Shown piece by piece: positions 36,525 to 44,665 of a stretch of DNA of 64,000 nucleotides. Within the stretch, counting starts at the first letter, position 1; each line of letters starts with the position of its first letter. The DNA is from Micromonospora avicenniae (GTDB taxonomy: Bacteria; Actinomycetota; Actinomycetes; Mycobacteriales; Micromonosporaceae): NCBI RefSeq assembly GCF_900156065.1, contig NZ_FTNF01000001.1, forward strand, positions 558,001-622,000. The letters run 5' to 3'. A program made the translations under genes and the position numbers. The notes below the pieces were generated by a model. That model saw only the letters and a list, made by a program, of their open reading frames with translations. It was not told the DNA's origin and did not search any database.

Positions 36525-37247
36525 TCAGCCGCCAGCCACCGCGTCGGCGGCGCGGCGGTTCGCGCCACGGCGGGCGGCGCGAACCGCACGCGGCGTGACG
36601 GCCCGCTCGACCAGGGCCAGCACCACCTCGACCAACATGGCGAGCGCGGCCACCAGCACGCCCCCGGCGAGGATCTGGCCGCCACCGGCGGCGATGTCCA
36701 GCCCGAACCCGGCACGGATGATCTGGCCAAGCCCGCCGCCGTTGACGAACGAGGCGAGCGCCGCGGTGGCCACCACCTGCACGGCGGCGGTCCGGAACCC
36801 GGCCGCCAGGTACGGCACGGCGAGCGGCAGCTCCACCTGCCGCAGCACCTGCCAGCCGGAGAGTCCCATGCCGCGTGCGGCGTCCCGCGCCTCCGGATCG
36901 GCCTGCCGCACCCCCGTGTACGCGTTGGCCAGCAGCGGCGGCAGAGCGAAGACCGCCAACGCGACAATCACCGACGGCCGGCCGAACCCGAGGAAGGTCA
37001 GCGGCAGGATGGTGAGCAGGGCAAGCGTGGGGATGGCGAGGGTCACGTTGGCCACCAGCACGACCAGGCCGCCGGCGCGCCCGGTGTGACCGAGCCAGAG
37101 CCCGATCGGCCAGGCCACCAGGCAGCCCAGCGCGACGGCGGCGGCGGAGAGGATCAGGTGCTCGCCGAGCCGGTCCAGCACCCCGCCCGGGTTGGTCCAG
37201 TTCAGCGGGTCGTTGAGCCAGACGATCGCCTGCTCGATGACACTCAT
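36525..37247 (-). CDS. Osmoprotectant ABC transporter permease (second)
   Basis: 240 aa, five to six transmembrane segments, with the BPD permease EAA-loop in ARDAARGMGLSGWQVLRQVELPLAVP (about 140-165) that docks to the ATPase. ATG 37247 overlaps the TGA of the preceding permease gene (ATGA), so the two are translationally coupled and probably form a heterodimeric channel. The extra N-terminal open frame overlapping the other permease is not coding. Confidence 0.92.
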   Translation of the reverse strand: MSVIEQAIVWLNDPLNWTNPGGVLDRLGEHLILSAAAVALGCLVAWPIGLWLGHTGRAGGLVVLVANVTLAIPTLALLTILPLTFLGFGRPSVIVALAVFALPPLLANAYTGVRQADPEARDAARGMGLSGWQVLRQVELPLAVPYLAAGFRTAAVQVVATAALASFVNGGGLGQIIRAGFGLDIAAGGGQILAGGVLVAALAMLVEVVLALVERAVTPRAVRAARRGANRRAADAVAGG

Positions 37248-37930
37248 GACGATCTCCGGGTGAGCCACGGGGTGAGCAGTCGGCCGAGCCCGGCGAGGAT
37301 CAGGTCCAGCACCAGGGCGAGGAGGACGCAGAGCAGCGTCCCGGCCATGATCTGCGCCTTGTAGAAGTTGTTCTGGAAGCCTGCGAAGATCACCTGTCCG
37401 AGTCCGCCGCGACCCACGACCACGCCGACGGTGACCAGCGCCACGGTCGAGACGGTGGCCAGCCGGAGACCGGTGAGGATGCCCGGTAGGGCGAGCGGCA
37501 GCTCGATCCGGAACAGCCGCCCCCACCTGCCGTAACCCATGCCTTCGGCCGCCTCGCGGACCTCGGGCGGCACCTGGGTCAACCCGGCGACCGTGTTACG
37601 CACGATCACGAGCAGGGCGTAGAGCACCACCACGGTGAGTACGGTTACCGTGCCGATGCCCAGGTAGGGCGCGATGAACGCGAACAAGGCCAGCGACGGG
37701 ATCGTGTAGAGCACCCCGGTGAAGGCGAGGATCGGACCGGCGAGCGGACGGAACCAGTACGCCACCACGGCCAGCGGTACGGCGATCAGGGCGGCGATCA
37801 GCACGGCCCGGGCGGTCAGCGAGGCATGGTCTCGCAGCGCCGCGACGAGCGTGTCAGAGTTGTCCCGCAGGTACTGCCAGGAGAACCAGGGATTGCCCGG
37901 GTCGGCCCGGTAGCTCAGGCGGAAGGACAT
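37244..37930 (-). CDS. Osmoprotectant ABC transporter permease (first)
   Basis: 228 aa, about six transmembrane segments; EAA loop in EVREAAEGMGYGRWGRLFRIELPLALPG (about 125-150) and GRGGLGQVIFAGFQ near the C-terminus, typical of OpuC/ProW-type permeases. No ribosome site; a TAACGT -10 box 6 nt before the ATG suggests a leaderless mRNA whose promoter lies inside the divergent ATPase gene. Confidence 0.92.
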   Translation of the reverse strand: MSFRLSYRADPGNPWFSWQYLRDNSDTLVAALRDHASLTARAVLIAALIAVPLAVVAYWFRPLAGPILAFTGVLYTIPSLALFAFIAPYLGIGTVTVLTVVVLYALLVIVRNTVAGLTQVPPEVREAAEGMGYGRWGRLFRIELPLALPGILTGLRLATVSTVALVTVGVVVGRGGLGQVIFAGFQNNFYKAQIMAGTLLCVLLALVLDLILAGLGRLLTPWLTRRSS

Positions 37931-37932
37931 AC

Positions 37933-38949
37933 GTGGACGTTACCCCGGAGACCTCCGGCGCCGGCGGGCGCGCGACCGTCGGTGAGCAGCGCGCGGCGTC
38001 GATCACCTTGGAGGGCGTCCGCAAACGCTACCCGGACGGGACCGAAGCCGTACGCGGGCTGAGCCTCGAGGTCGGTGCCGGCGAGCTGGTGGTGCTCATC
38101 GGTCCGTCCGGCAGCGGCAAGTCGACAGTGCTGCGGATGATCAACCGGATGATCGAGCCCACCGGGGGCCGGACCCTCCTCGGTGACGAGGACGTCACCC
38201 GGGTCGACCCGGTGCGGCTGCGCCGCCGGATCGGCTACGTCATCCAGAACGTCGGGCTCTTCCCGCACCAGACGGTACGGGCGAACGTCGCGACCGTCCC
38301 GAAGCTGCTCGGCTGGCCCCGGGACCAGATCCGGAGCCGGGTCGACGAACTGCTGGAGCTGATCGGCCTCGACCCGGGGACGTTCGGGGGCCGGTACCCG
38401 CACGAGCTCTCCGGCGGGCAGCGCCAGCGGGTCGGGGTGGCCAGGGCGCTCGCCGCCGACCCGGTGGTGCTGCTGATGGACGAGCCGTTCTCCGCCGTCG
38501 ACCCGGTCGCCCGGACCCGGCTGCAGGAGGAGTTCCTCCGGCTGCAGGCCGAGGTGCGCAAGACGATCGTGCTGGTCACCCACGACCTCGACGAAGCGGT
38601 CCGGCTCGGCGACCGGATCGCGGTGCTCTCCGAGGGCGGCCACCTGGAGCAGTACGACCCACCGGCGGCGCTGCTCGGCACGCCCGCCACCCCGTTCGTA
38701 CGCGAGTTCGTCGGCGCCGACCGGGGCATCCGCCGGCTGGTGGTCACCCCGCTGCGTCGGGAGGCGCTGGAGCCGGTGCCCACCGACGCGGCACCGGACG
38801 CGCCGGCCGTGCCACTGGACGGCTCGGCGTACGACGCGCTCGCGGCGCTGCTCACCTCGGCGGCGGAGCGGGTGCTGGTCACCGACGAGGGACGCCCCGT
38901 CGGCTCGCTGGACCGCCGACGCCTGTTCGACCTGGCCCGCCCGCAGTAG
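37933..38949 (+). CDS. Osmoprotectant ABC transporter ATPase
   Basis: 338 aa. Walker A GPSGSGKS (57-64), Q-loop VIQNVGLFPH, signature LSGGQRQRVGVARAL, Walker B VLLMDEPFSAVD, H-loop THDLDEA. The C-terminal region holds about one CBS-like unit (SAYDALAALLTSAAERVLV onward), fewer than the two of classical ProV/OpuA that sense ionic strength. GTG 37933 has GGAAGG 6 nt upstream, within the divergent permease gene, and is only 2 bp from that gene's ATG. Confidence 0.94.
   Translation: MDVTPETSGAGGRATVGEQRAASITLEGVRKRYPDGTEAVRGLSLEVGAGELVVLIGPSGSGKSTVLRMINRMIEPTGGRTLLGDEDVTRVDPVRLRRRIGYVIQNVGLFPHQTVRANVATVPKLLGWPRDQIRSRVDELLELIGLDPGTFGGRYPHELSGGQRQRVGVARALAADPVVLLMDEPFSAVDPVARTRLQEEFLRLQAEVRKTIVLVTHDLDEAVRLGDRIAVLSEGGHLEQYDPPAALLGTPATPFVREFVGADRGIRRLVVTPLRREALEPVPTDAAPDAPAVPLDGSAYDALAALLTSAAERVLVTDEGRPVGSLDRRRLFDLARPQ
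37937..37942 (-). promoter_or_regulatory. -10 box TAACGT of the permease operon inside the ATPase coding region
   Basis: Minus-strand TAACGT, 6-nt spacer to the permease ATG at 37930. It overlaps codons 2-4 of the divergent gene. Confidence 0.45.
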
Positions 38950-38978
38950 GCAGGGCCCCTCCGGCCCGGCCCGATCGA

Positions 38979-38999
38979 CCCCCGGGCCGGTCCCGGGGG
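38979..38999. terminator. Convergent terminator after the ATPase gene
   Basis: 8-bp GC stem (38979-38986 and 38992-38999) with a 5-nt loop, in the 56-bp gap between two convergent genes. Confidence 0.6.
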
Positions 39000-39005
39000 C
39001 GGTCG

Positions 39006-39506
39006 TCAGGCGCGGCCGCCCAGGCTGGCCGTGCCGATGATCCAACCGGTGAGGAAGCCGTAACCGGCTCCGGCCGAGGCGGCCTGCAACGCGCCGAGCA
39101 TCGACGGCCCCGGCCCGAGGAACGTCGCGAGCAGGCCCGCGAGACCGCCGGCCAGCACGAACGCCGCCCAGCCGGAGAAGAACTGGCTGAACCCGCCGGG
39201 TACCCGGGCCACCTGCGAGGCCGGAAGCACGTAGAGCAGAGCCGCCGCGAGGATCACCAGCAGGATCGCTCGCAGGTCTGCCGCGAGCACCCCGCCGGCC
39301 CGGTCCCCGGCGTCGATCCGCCACGCCGGCCAGGCGAGCACTCGCAGGTACCAGCCGGCCGCCGAGTTCGGGTCGGTGTGATTCCCGGCCCAGCCGACGT
39401 ACGCCGGACTGCCGGCGACGGCGACGAGCACGAGCACGGCGAGCGCGCCGGTGCCGGCCGCCGTGCCGTACCGGCTCAGCGTGCCGGTCCGGTTGGTGAA
39501 CGCCAT
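39006..39506 (-). CDS. Small polytopic membrane protein, unknown
   Basis: 166 aa with four hydrophobic segments (about 16-34, 78-96, 108-128, 138-160) and a short extracytoplasmic loop HTDPNSAAGWYLRVLAWPAWRID. No motif recognised. Transcribed toward the ATPase terminator. Codon use is like its neighbours. Probably an integral membrane protein restricted to relatives; no function assigned. Confidence 0.7.
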   Translation of the reverse strand: MAFTNRTGTLSRYGTAAGTGALAVLVLVAVAGSPAYVGWAGNHTDPNSAAGWYLRVLAWPAWRIDAGDRAGGVLAADLRAILLVILAAALLYVLPASQVARVPGGFSQFFSGWAAFVLAGGLAGLLATFLGPGPSMLGALQAASAGAGYGFLTGWIIGTASLGGRA

Positions 39507-39543
39507 GATGCTGTCCGTTCCCGGCCTGCGTGTACCGCTCCCG

Positions 39544-39852
39544 TCAGTGCTTCATCAGGTAGTCGATGAAGGCGGCCCGCAGCAGGGGCTCCGACTCCTC
39601 GTCGCCGTGACCGGTCAGCTGACGGAAGAGCGCGGCGGCCTCGTCGACTGTCGGCCCGACGGAATTCGGGGCGCCGTCGAGCACGGTGGCCTCGTCCGCG
39701 TTCGGCAGGTGGCGCAGCACCGACCAGAAGAAGCCGACATCGAGCCGCTCCCGGGCGCGCGCGAACGACCGCTCCCGCAGTTCCTCGGTGGGGAGTGCGT
39801 CCAGCTCCTCGAAGGAGTGACCGCCGGTGGGGGTGGCTGGTGTCTCGCTCAT
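39544..39852 (-). CDS. Conserved small acidic protein, unknown
   Basis: 102 aa, soluble, predicted mainly helical, starting MSETPATPTGG then HSFEELDALPTEELRERSF, a well-behaved amphipathic pattern with good codon bias. ATG 39852 has TAGGCT seven nt upstream (leaderless); a 9-codon upstream extension is less likely. It lies 37 bp upstream of the small membrane protein gene, same strand. Function unknown. Confidence 0.75.
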   Translation of the reverse strand: MSETPATPTGGHSFEELDALPTEELRERSFARARERLDVGFFWSVLRHLPNADEATVLDGAPNSVGPTVDEAAALFRQLTGHGDEESEPLLRAAFIDYLMKH

Positions 39853-39859
39853 GTCGCCG

Positions 39860-39865
39860 AGCCTA
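39860..39865 (-). promoter_or_regulatory. -10 box TAGGCT of the 39544-39852 gene
   Basis: Minus-strand TAGGCT with a 7-nt spacer to the ATG at 39852. Confidence 0.45.
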
Positions 39866-39906
39866 ACCGCCGAGATCACCTCCGGCTCGTCGGACGTGGC
39901 CCCAGC

Positions 39907-41112
39907 TCACCGGGCATCGTCCCACCGCCGGGGTTCGCTCTCCCAGTGTGGCGACCGCCACGGGTCCATCGGCGAGTCCGTGGCGGGTGTCGGCAGGGCC
40001 GGCGGCCAGTTCTCCACCGGGCCGGGCACCGTCCAACCCGAGCTGATCGTGCCGTCGCCGGCCGGCTCCGGGGTCTCCACGGTGGCCGATCCGGGGCGGC
40101 CGTACCGCTCGATCAGCCGAGTGATCAGCAGCCCGACGCCCAGTGCCACCCCGCCGACCGCCCACCGGCTCACCGTCCAGCCACGCGTCTCGGCGTACGC
40201 GAGGAACGCCGACACCAGGCCGACCGCGAATACGGTGCCGAAGATCCCGCCGCGACGACCGTACGCGCTGGTGCCGGCGAGCAGTGCCACGCCGACGGCG
40301 AGCACCGTCCAGTCCAGGCCGGTGGCGGGGACCACCGATGCGGCGTCGTTGGCCGCGACCAGCACCCCGGCCAGCATGGCGAGCAGGGTCGAGCCGACCA
40401 ACGCGCTGGCGGTGACGAACGCGGCGGCCGCCCCACGACGACGCGCCGGATCGGCGACCGGGCGGAACCGGCCGACGAGCCGGCGGACTGCCCGGATAGC
40501 GCCGAAGAAGCCACCGAGGACGGCGACCGCGGCGAACCCGGCGACCAGGTAGTACGCATGACGGCGCGGGTCGTAGTCGCCCTGCACGAGCACCGGCGTC
40601 GAGCGGCGCTCGATGTACACGATCACTCCCGCCGCCGCGGCGAGGCTCGCCGCCCAGCCCGGCACGTGCAGCACCACCACGGCCAGCGCGATCAGCAGAC
40701 CACCGATCGCGGCGACCACGGCGGCCGGGGCCACGGCGGCCACCAGGCCCCGGTCGCTCTGCTCGGCGAAGTGCAGTCCGGCGGCGACCGCGACCGGCCC
40801 GATGGCGAGGTTCACCGCGGCGGTACGCAGGCTCAGCCCGGCGGCGAGGACGAGCAGCCCGAGGGCGGCCACGTCGACCAGCAGCGACTTCAGCCCGGCA
40901 CCGCGCAGGACGGCCGGATCCTCGCGCCAGAGCAGCCAGGCGCAGCCGACCAGCCCGATCAGCAGCACGATCTCCCAGCCGATGTGCACGCCCACGCGGT
41001 CCCGGCCGGGTTCACCGTGGAACGGGTCGTCGAAGACGTTCTCCAGCACGGCGGCGGGCACTCCGGACGAGGGCTCGACTGGCGCGTCCCGGCCCGGTTC
41101 GTCGTACCCCAT
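39907..41112 (-). CDS. Polytopic membrane protein resembling RbsC-type ABC permeases
   Basis: 401 aa with about ten hydrophobic segments. A central ERRSTPVLVQGDYDPRRHAYY loop and a late LLAGTSAYGRRGGIFGTVFA segment resemble branched-chain/ribose-type (BPD_transp_2) permeases, where G-G-T-S-x-x-G-x-G-G is characteristic. No ATPase or binding-protein gene is adjacent, so a transport role is uncertain. ATG 41112 has GGGGGAGG upstream. The C-terminal 60 residues are Pro/Trp-rich and soluble. Confidence 0.75.
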   Translation of the reverse strand: MGYDEPGRDAPVEPSSGVPAAVLENVFDDPFHGEPGRDRVGVHIGWEIVLLIGLVGCAWLLWREDPAVLRGAGLKSLLVDVAALGLLVLAAGLSLRTAAVNLAIGPVAVAAGLHFAEQSDRGLVAAVAPAAVVAAIGGLLIALAVVVLHVPGWAASLAAAAGVIVYIERRSTPVLVQGDYDPRRHAYYLVAGFAAVAVLGGFFGAIRAVRRLVGRFRPVADPARRRGAAAAFVTASALVGSTLLAMLAGVLVAANDAASVVPATGLDWTVLAVGVALLAGTSAYGRRGGIFGTVFAVGLVSAFLAYAETRGWTVSRWAVGGVALGVGLLITRLIERYGRPGSATVETPEPAGDGTISSGWTVPGPVENWPPALPTPATDSPMDPWRSPHWESEPRRWDDAR

Positions 41113-41245
41113 GACGCCGCCTCCCCCTGGCCGGTCGTCCTGGTCCGACGCTCGGGCGGACCGGCGGCGGCCATTGCTGCCCGGTCGGAGGCACCGTACC
41201 CGCGTGGCGAGCCGCACGTAACCCCCCGACCACTGCGGAGACGGG

Positions 41246-41773
41246 TCAGCGCTGGCCGGGCCGGCTCTCCCGGTCGTCGGGCTCCCGCTCGTCCTCGGGT
41301 CGTTCCGGCACCCGGCAGGAGCGCTCCAGCCACAGTGCGGCGGCCACCAGGGCGAGCGAGGCGACCAGCCCGCCGGCCGCGGGCGCCCGGTCCTCGGTGG
41401 CCGCGCGGGTGGACTCGACGAAGAGCCAGGCGGTCAGCCCCGCGTAGAAGCCGGCGAAGATGGCACCCGCCAGCGACGACGCCTTGGCCAGCACCACGAA
41501 CCGGGCGACCATCAGCGCGTTGACCGGCTCCCGGCCCGGCCGCCGCTCGATGCGGCCCCGGGTGTTGATCGCGGCGTACCCCTCGAGCACGGCGAGCACG
41601 GCGAGCGTGACCACCGGCAGCCAGGGCAGCCGAGGTACGCCGTTGTAGTAGAAGGTGCTGATCAGTAACCAGGCCGCCGCGGCGGCGGCCAGACCGGCCA
41701 CCACGAGGGTGGAGATCCGGGTGGGGCCCATCCGCCCCGGGCCGCCCGGCGGCGGGGACTGCGGCTGCGTCAT
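41246..41773 (-). CDS. DUF3180-family membrane protein
   Basis: 175 aa, four transmembrane segments (about 21-38, 52-68, 95-120, 132-150) with the conserved ARFVVLAKASSLAGAIFAGFYAG block of actinobacterial DUF3180. Found immediately downstream of folK in many actinobacteria, as here (19 bp). Function unknown; the C-terminal tail is acidic and Pro/Arg-rich. Confidence 0.88.
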   Translation of the reverse strand: MTQPQSPPPGGPGRMGPTRISTLVVAGLAAAAAAWLLISTFYYNGVPRLPWLPVVTLAVLAVLEGYAAINTRGRIERRPGREPVNALMVARFVVLAKASSLAGAIFAGFYAGLTAWLFVESTRAATEDRAPAAGGLVASLALVAAALWLERSCRVPERPEDEREPDDRESRPGQR

Positions 41774-41792
41774 GCCGACCGGCTCCGCTGGG

Positions 41793-42320
41793 TCATGCCG
41801 TCGACTCTAACGCCAGATCCGGGCGCGGGCGCAGTTCCAGCGCGTCGGCGGCGGCCTCGCCGGTGTTCAGCACCTCGGCGATCGGACCGTGACCGGGCAG
41901 CCGGCCGTACGGCTCGAGGTCGAGCCACGGCCGCAGCACGAACGCCCGCAGGTGGGCGCGGGGGTGCGGCAGGGTCAGCTCGGGGTCGTCGGCGAGGACC
42001 GGTTGGCCGTCGTCGCCCCAGACCGCGATGACGTCGACGTCGAGGGTGCGCGGCCCGAAGCGCCGCTGCGGGTCACGGACACGGCCGGCCGCGCGTTCCG
42101 CGGCGCGGGCCCGCTCCAGCCAGTCGTACGGGCCCGCGGTCGGATCCTCGGCGAGCAGCACCGCGTTGAAGTACGTGGGCTGGTCCGGGTCTCCCCACGG
42201 TGGAGTCTCGTACACCCCGGAGACCCGGAGTACCGCGTCGCCGAGCGCGGCGACCGCGGAGCGCAGGTGGGCGAGTCGGTCACCGAGGTTGCTGCCGAGG
42301 GAGAGGACCGCGCGCGTCAT
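41793..42320 (-). CDS. folK: 6-hydroxymethyl-7,8-dihydropterin pyrophosphokinase
   Basis: 175 aa. It transfers pyrophosphate from ATP to hydroxymethyl-dihydropterin in folate synthesis. LSLGSNLGDRLAHL (6-19), VSGVYETPPWG and RFGPRTLDVDVIAVW (ATP/Mg ligands) are conserved. ATG 42320 overlaps the folB stop (ATGA). The open frame extends into folP in the wrong frame; that part is not coding. Confidence 0.96.
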   Translation of the reverse strand: MTRAVLSLGSNLGDRLAHLRSAVAALGDAVLRVSGVYETPPWGDPDQPTYFNAVLLAEDPTAGPYDWLERARAAERAAGRVRDPQRRFGPRTLDVDVIAVWGDDGQPVLADDPELTLPHPRAHLRAFVLRPWLDLEPYGRLPGHGPIAEVLNTGEAAADALELRPRPDLALESTA

Positions 42321-42682
42321 CGCCCGCTCCTGCGGGTCATGGTGACGGCGACGTCGGTGAACACGTGCGGCACCGGCGCCTCCGGCTTGTGCACCGTCAC
42401 CGTCGCGCTGCCCACGCGAGGATCGGCCAGGCACACGTCGAGCAGCCGGTCGGCGAGCGTCTCGATCAGGTCGACCGGGTCGCCGGTCACGACGGCGACC
42501 AGCCGATCGGCGAGTTCGCCGTAGTGGACGGTGTCCGCGACGTCGTCCGAGCGAGCGGCCGGGCCGAGATCGAGTTCCAGCACCACGTCGACGACGAAGT
42601 CCTGCCCCTGTTCGCGCTCGAAGTCGTACACCCCGTGCCGGCCGCGTGCCCGCAGACCGGTCAGCGTGATCCGGTCGCTCAC
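42317..42682 (-). CDS. folB: Dihydroneopterin aldolase
   Basis: 121 aa, complete. It cleaves dihydroneopterin to hydroxymethyl-dihydropterin. Starts SDRITLTGLRARGRHGVYDFE, the typical N-terminus; the active-site Lys is retained in VTVHKPEAPVP (about 97-107). It overlaps folP by 4 bp upstream and folK by 4 bp downstream, so folP-folB-folK are translationally coupled. Confidence 0.95.
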   Translation of the reverse strand: MSDRITLTGLRARGRHGVYDFEREQGQDFVVDVVLELDLGPAARSDDVADTVHYGELADRLVAVVTGDPVDLIETLADRLLDVCLADPRVGSATVTVHKPEAPVPHVFTDVAVTMTRRSGR

Positions 42683-43569
42683 CGGCTGCCCTCCCCTTCG
42701 GTGGCGGATCCGGTCGCCGCGGCGACCGGAGTGACCAGACGCGGGCTGCCGGTGGCCCGCCAGACGGCGAGCGCGTCCACGGTGGCGCGTACGTCGTGCA
42801 CGCGTACGCCCCAGGCGCCGGCCGCCACGGCGAGCACGCTGGTGGCGACGGTGGCCGCCTCGCGGTCGCCGGGCGGGCGCGGGGTTCCGTCCGGGCCGGC
42901 GAGCAGCCGGCCGAGGTAGGACTTGCGGCTGGCCCCGAAGAGCAACGGGTAGCCGAGGTCGAGCAGCTCGGGCAGGCGCGCGCTGAGCCGCCAGTTGTGT
43001 TCGGCGGTCTTGGCGAAGCCGAGCCCCGGGTCGACGATGATCCGGTCGGCGGCCACCCCCGCCCGCAGCGCCGCGTCGATCCGCTGGGACAGCTCGGCCC
43101 GGACGTCGGCGACCACGTCGGTGTAGTCGGCCAGCTCACGCATGCCCCGCGAGTGCCCGCGCCAGTGCATCAGCACCCACGGGCAGCCCGCGTCCCGGAC
43201 CACCCGGGCCATGTCCGGGTCGGCCAGTCCGCCGGAGACGTCGTTGACCACGGCCGCGCCGGCGGTCAGGGCCGCCTCGGCGACGCGGGCGCGGGTGGTG
43301 TCGATGCTGACCGGCACGCCCGCCGCGGCCAGCTCGCGGATGACGGGCAGCACGCGGGCCGCCTCGGTCTCCGCGTCGATCCGGTCGGCGCCCGGCCGGG
43401 TGGACTCGCCGCCCACGTCGATGAGGTGCGCCCCGTCGGCGTGCAGTCGGACGCCATGTCCGACGGCCGCGTCGAGGTCGGCGTACCGTCCGCCGTCGGA
43501 GAAGGAGTCGGGCGTGACGTTGAGGACGCCCATCACAACGGGGGCCGGGGCCCGCACCAGATCGGTCAC
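42679..43569 (-). CDS. folP: Dihydropteroate synthase
   Basis: 296 aa TIM barrel condensing hydroxymethyl-dihydropterin pyrophosphate with p-aminobenzoate; the sulfonamide target. Signatures MGVLNVTPDSFSDGG (13-27) and LIDVGGESTRPGA (50-62) are intact; DPGLGFAKTAEHN and FGASRKSYLG follow. GTG 43569 has TACGGT 6 nt upstream, a leaderless promoter of its own. This fits the separation of folP from folE by the 13-kb insert. Confidence 0.97.
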   Translation of the reverse strand: MTDLVRAPAPVVMGVLNVTPDSFSDGGRYADLDAAVGHGVRLHADGAHLIDVGGESTRPGADRIDAETEAARVLPVIRELAAAGVPVSIDTTRARVAEAALTAGAAVVNDVSGGLADPDMARVVRDAGCPWVLMHWRGHSRGMRELADYTDVVADVRAELSQRIDAALRAGVAADRIIVDPGLGFAKTAEHNWRLSARLPELLDLGYPLLFGASRKSYLGRLLAGPDGTPRPPGDREAATVATSVLAVAAGAWGVRVHDVRATVDALAVWRATGSPRLVTPVAAATGSATEGEGSR

Positions 43570-43575
43570 GACTAG

Positions 43576-43581
43576 ACCGTA
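43576..43581 (-). promoter_or_regulatory. folP: -10 box TACGGT of leaderless folP
   Basis: Minus-strand TACGGT with a 6-nt spacer to the GTG at 43569. Confidence 0.5.
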
Positions 43582-43924
43582 CCGGTCGTCGGCGGGGCCT
43601 CCGCCGGCCCGGGGCAGCCCCGCACAGCGGCCCTGACATGCTCATTGAAACAGGTGTACGATCGGTCGTCCGGGTCGTATCGGGCAGGCTCTTCGCGGCT
43701 TGTCGCATTCCGGGGCGGCCCGTACGCTGTGGAATTGCCCAGCATCGAGATGGCGAAGCGTGGAGGGAGGGCCGAAGCGGGACCAAATCGCCCAAAACTC
43801 GCCACCCTCCGTGGTGAGTAACGAACGCAAGGCAACTTAGCTGCGCTCGAAAAGGACATTTGCCCTCGCAGGCTTTCCAACTGCACCGCTGCGGCGCCGC
43901 CGGCCGCGTTTTGGGGAGGTTTCA
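43582..43924 (+). promoter_or_regulatory. Upstream region of the T4SS-like operon
   Basis: About 340 bp without a supported gene. The stretch 43760-43880 is visibly less GC-rich than the surroundings. It contains interrupted GGAGGG...CCCTCC arms (about 43761-43811) and ends in a strong GGGGAGG ribosome site before GTG 43925. It probably includes the operon promoter and a structured leader; no riboswitch class is recognised. Confidence 0.45.
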
Positions 43925-44239
43925 GTGATCGCCATCGAGCTCATGGAGCAGGCGTCGTCCGGCGTCGCCCACGCGCTCTCCGCCTTGGCGTCGACTCCAC
44001 TCGCCGAGCCGGCACCGAAGGGCATCGACACCAACGGTGTCGTCACCTTCTTCGCCAGCAAGATCGCGCCGATCCTGCTCGCCGTCCTCGGCGTCATCTT
44101 CATCGGACGAGCCAGCCGCGGTGAGATCTCCAAGGTGCTGACCAGTTCCGCCATCGCGATCGTCGGCCTGGCCTTCATCGCCGGGGCGGCGACACTCTTC
44201 TTCGTCGGCGACTACCTGATCGACCTGATCTTCGAATAG
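43925..44239 (+). CDS. Small two-helix membrane protein, VirB2/pilin-like
   Basis: 104 aa from GTG 43925 with GGGGAGG 5 nt upstream. An N-terminal amphipathic region, then two long hydrophobic helices (about 37-61 and 73-103) separated by a short polar turn GRASRGEISK, the layout of VirB2/TrbC-type pilins and of small T4SS membrane proteins. No recognisable pilin cleavage site. It is the first gene of a run leading to a VirB4-like ATPase. Assignment rests on size, topology and position. Confidence 0.72.
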   Translation: MIAIELMEQASSGVAHALSALASTPLAEPAPKGIDTNGVVTFFASKIAPILLAVLGVIFIGRASRGEISKVLTSSAIAIVGLAFIAGAATLFFVGDYLIDLIFE

Positions 44240-44253
44240 GGCGCGGGCTCGAC

Positions 44254-44616
44254 ATGCGGCTGCGCACCGACGACGACATCTACCGGGCACGCCTGGTCTA
44301 CCTCGGGCCGCCCGGCTACACCCTTCCCGTCCACCTCCCGTACGCCCAGTACGGGCTCTTCATGCTGCTCGTCCCCCTCTACATGTTCATCCACTGGCTG
44401 TTCACGTTGCAGGTCGAGCTCTTCCCCGCCTGGGAGATCGCGCTCGCCATCGTGAGCACGTCATTCGTCTTCCGGCACGTCGACCCGGACCGACCCGCGC
44501 GAGTGGTGATCCGCACCGCGCTGACGGACTGGCGGCGTACCCGGGAGCCCGCCGCCGAACAGCGCGATCCTCGCCTGGTCGGCACCGGGATCAGGATCCG
44601 GGAGGAACTGGCATGA
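44254..44616 (+). CDS. PrgI/VirB3-like small membrane protein
   Basis: 120 aa. Two adjacent transmembrane helices (about 29-50 and 54-74) near the N-terminus followed by a cytoplasmic tail, as in PrgI/TcpE-type (VirB3-equivalent) proteins encoded just before VirB4-like ATPases in Gram-positive T4SS. Starts 14 bp after the pilin-like gene. Function inferred from topology and context. Confidence 0.72.
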   Translation: MRLRTDDDIYRARLVYLGPPGYTLPVHLPYAQYGLFMLLVPLYMFIHWLFTLQVELFPAWEIALAIVSTSFVFRHVDPDRPARVVIRTALTDWRRTREPAAEQRDPRLVGTGIRIREELA

Positions 44617-44665
44617 CCGGGCGTACGCCGACGGGGCGGTCACACGATGCGGGTGAGGCGGTCGC

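Noticed and set aside
43572..43886. 104-aa minus-strand open frame upstream of the T4SS-like operon
   Set aside because: Overlaps the folP promoter, has no ribosome site and an uncharacteristic codon pattern.
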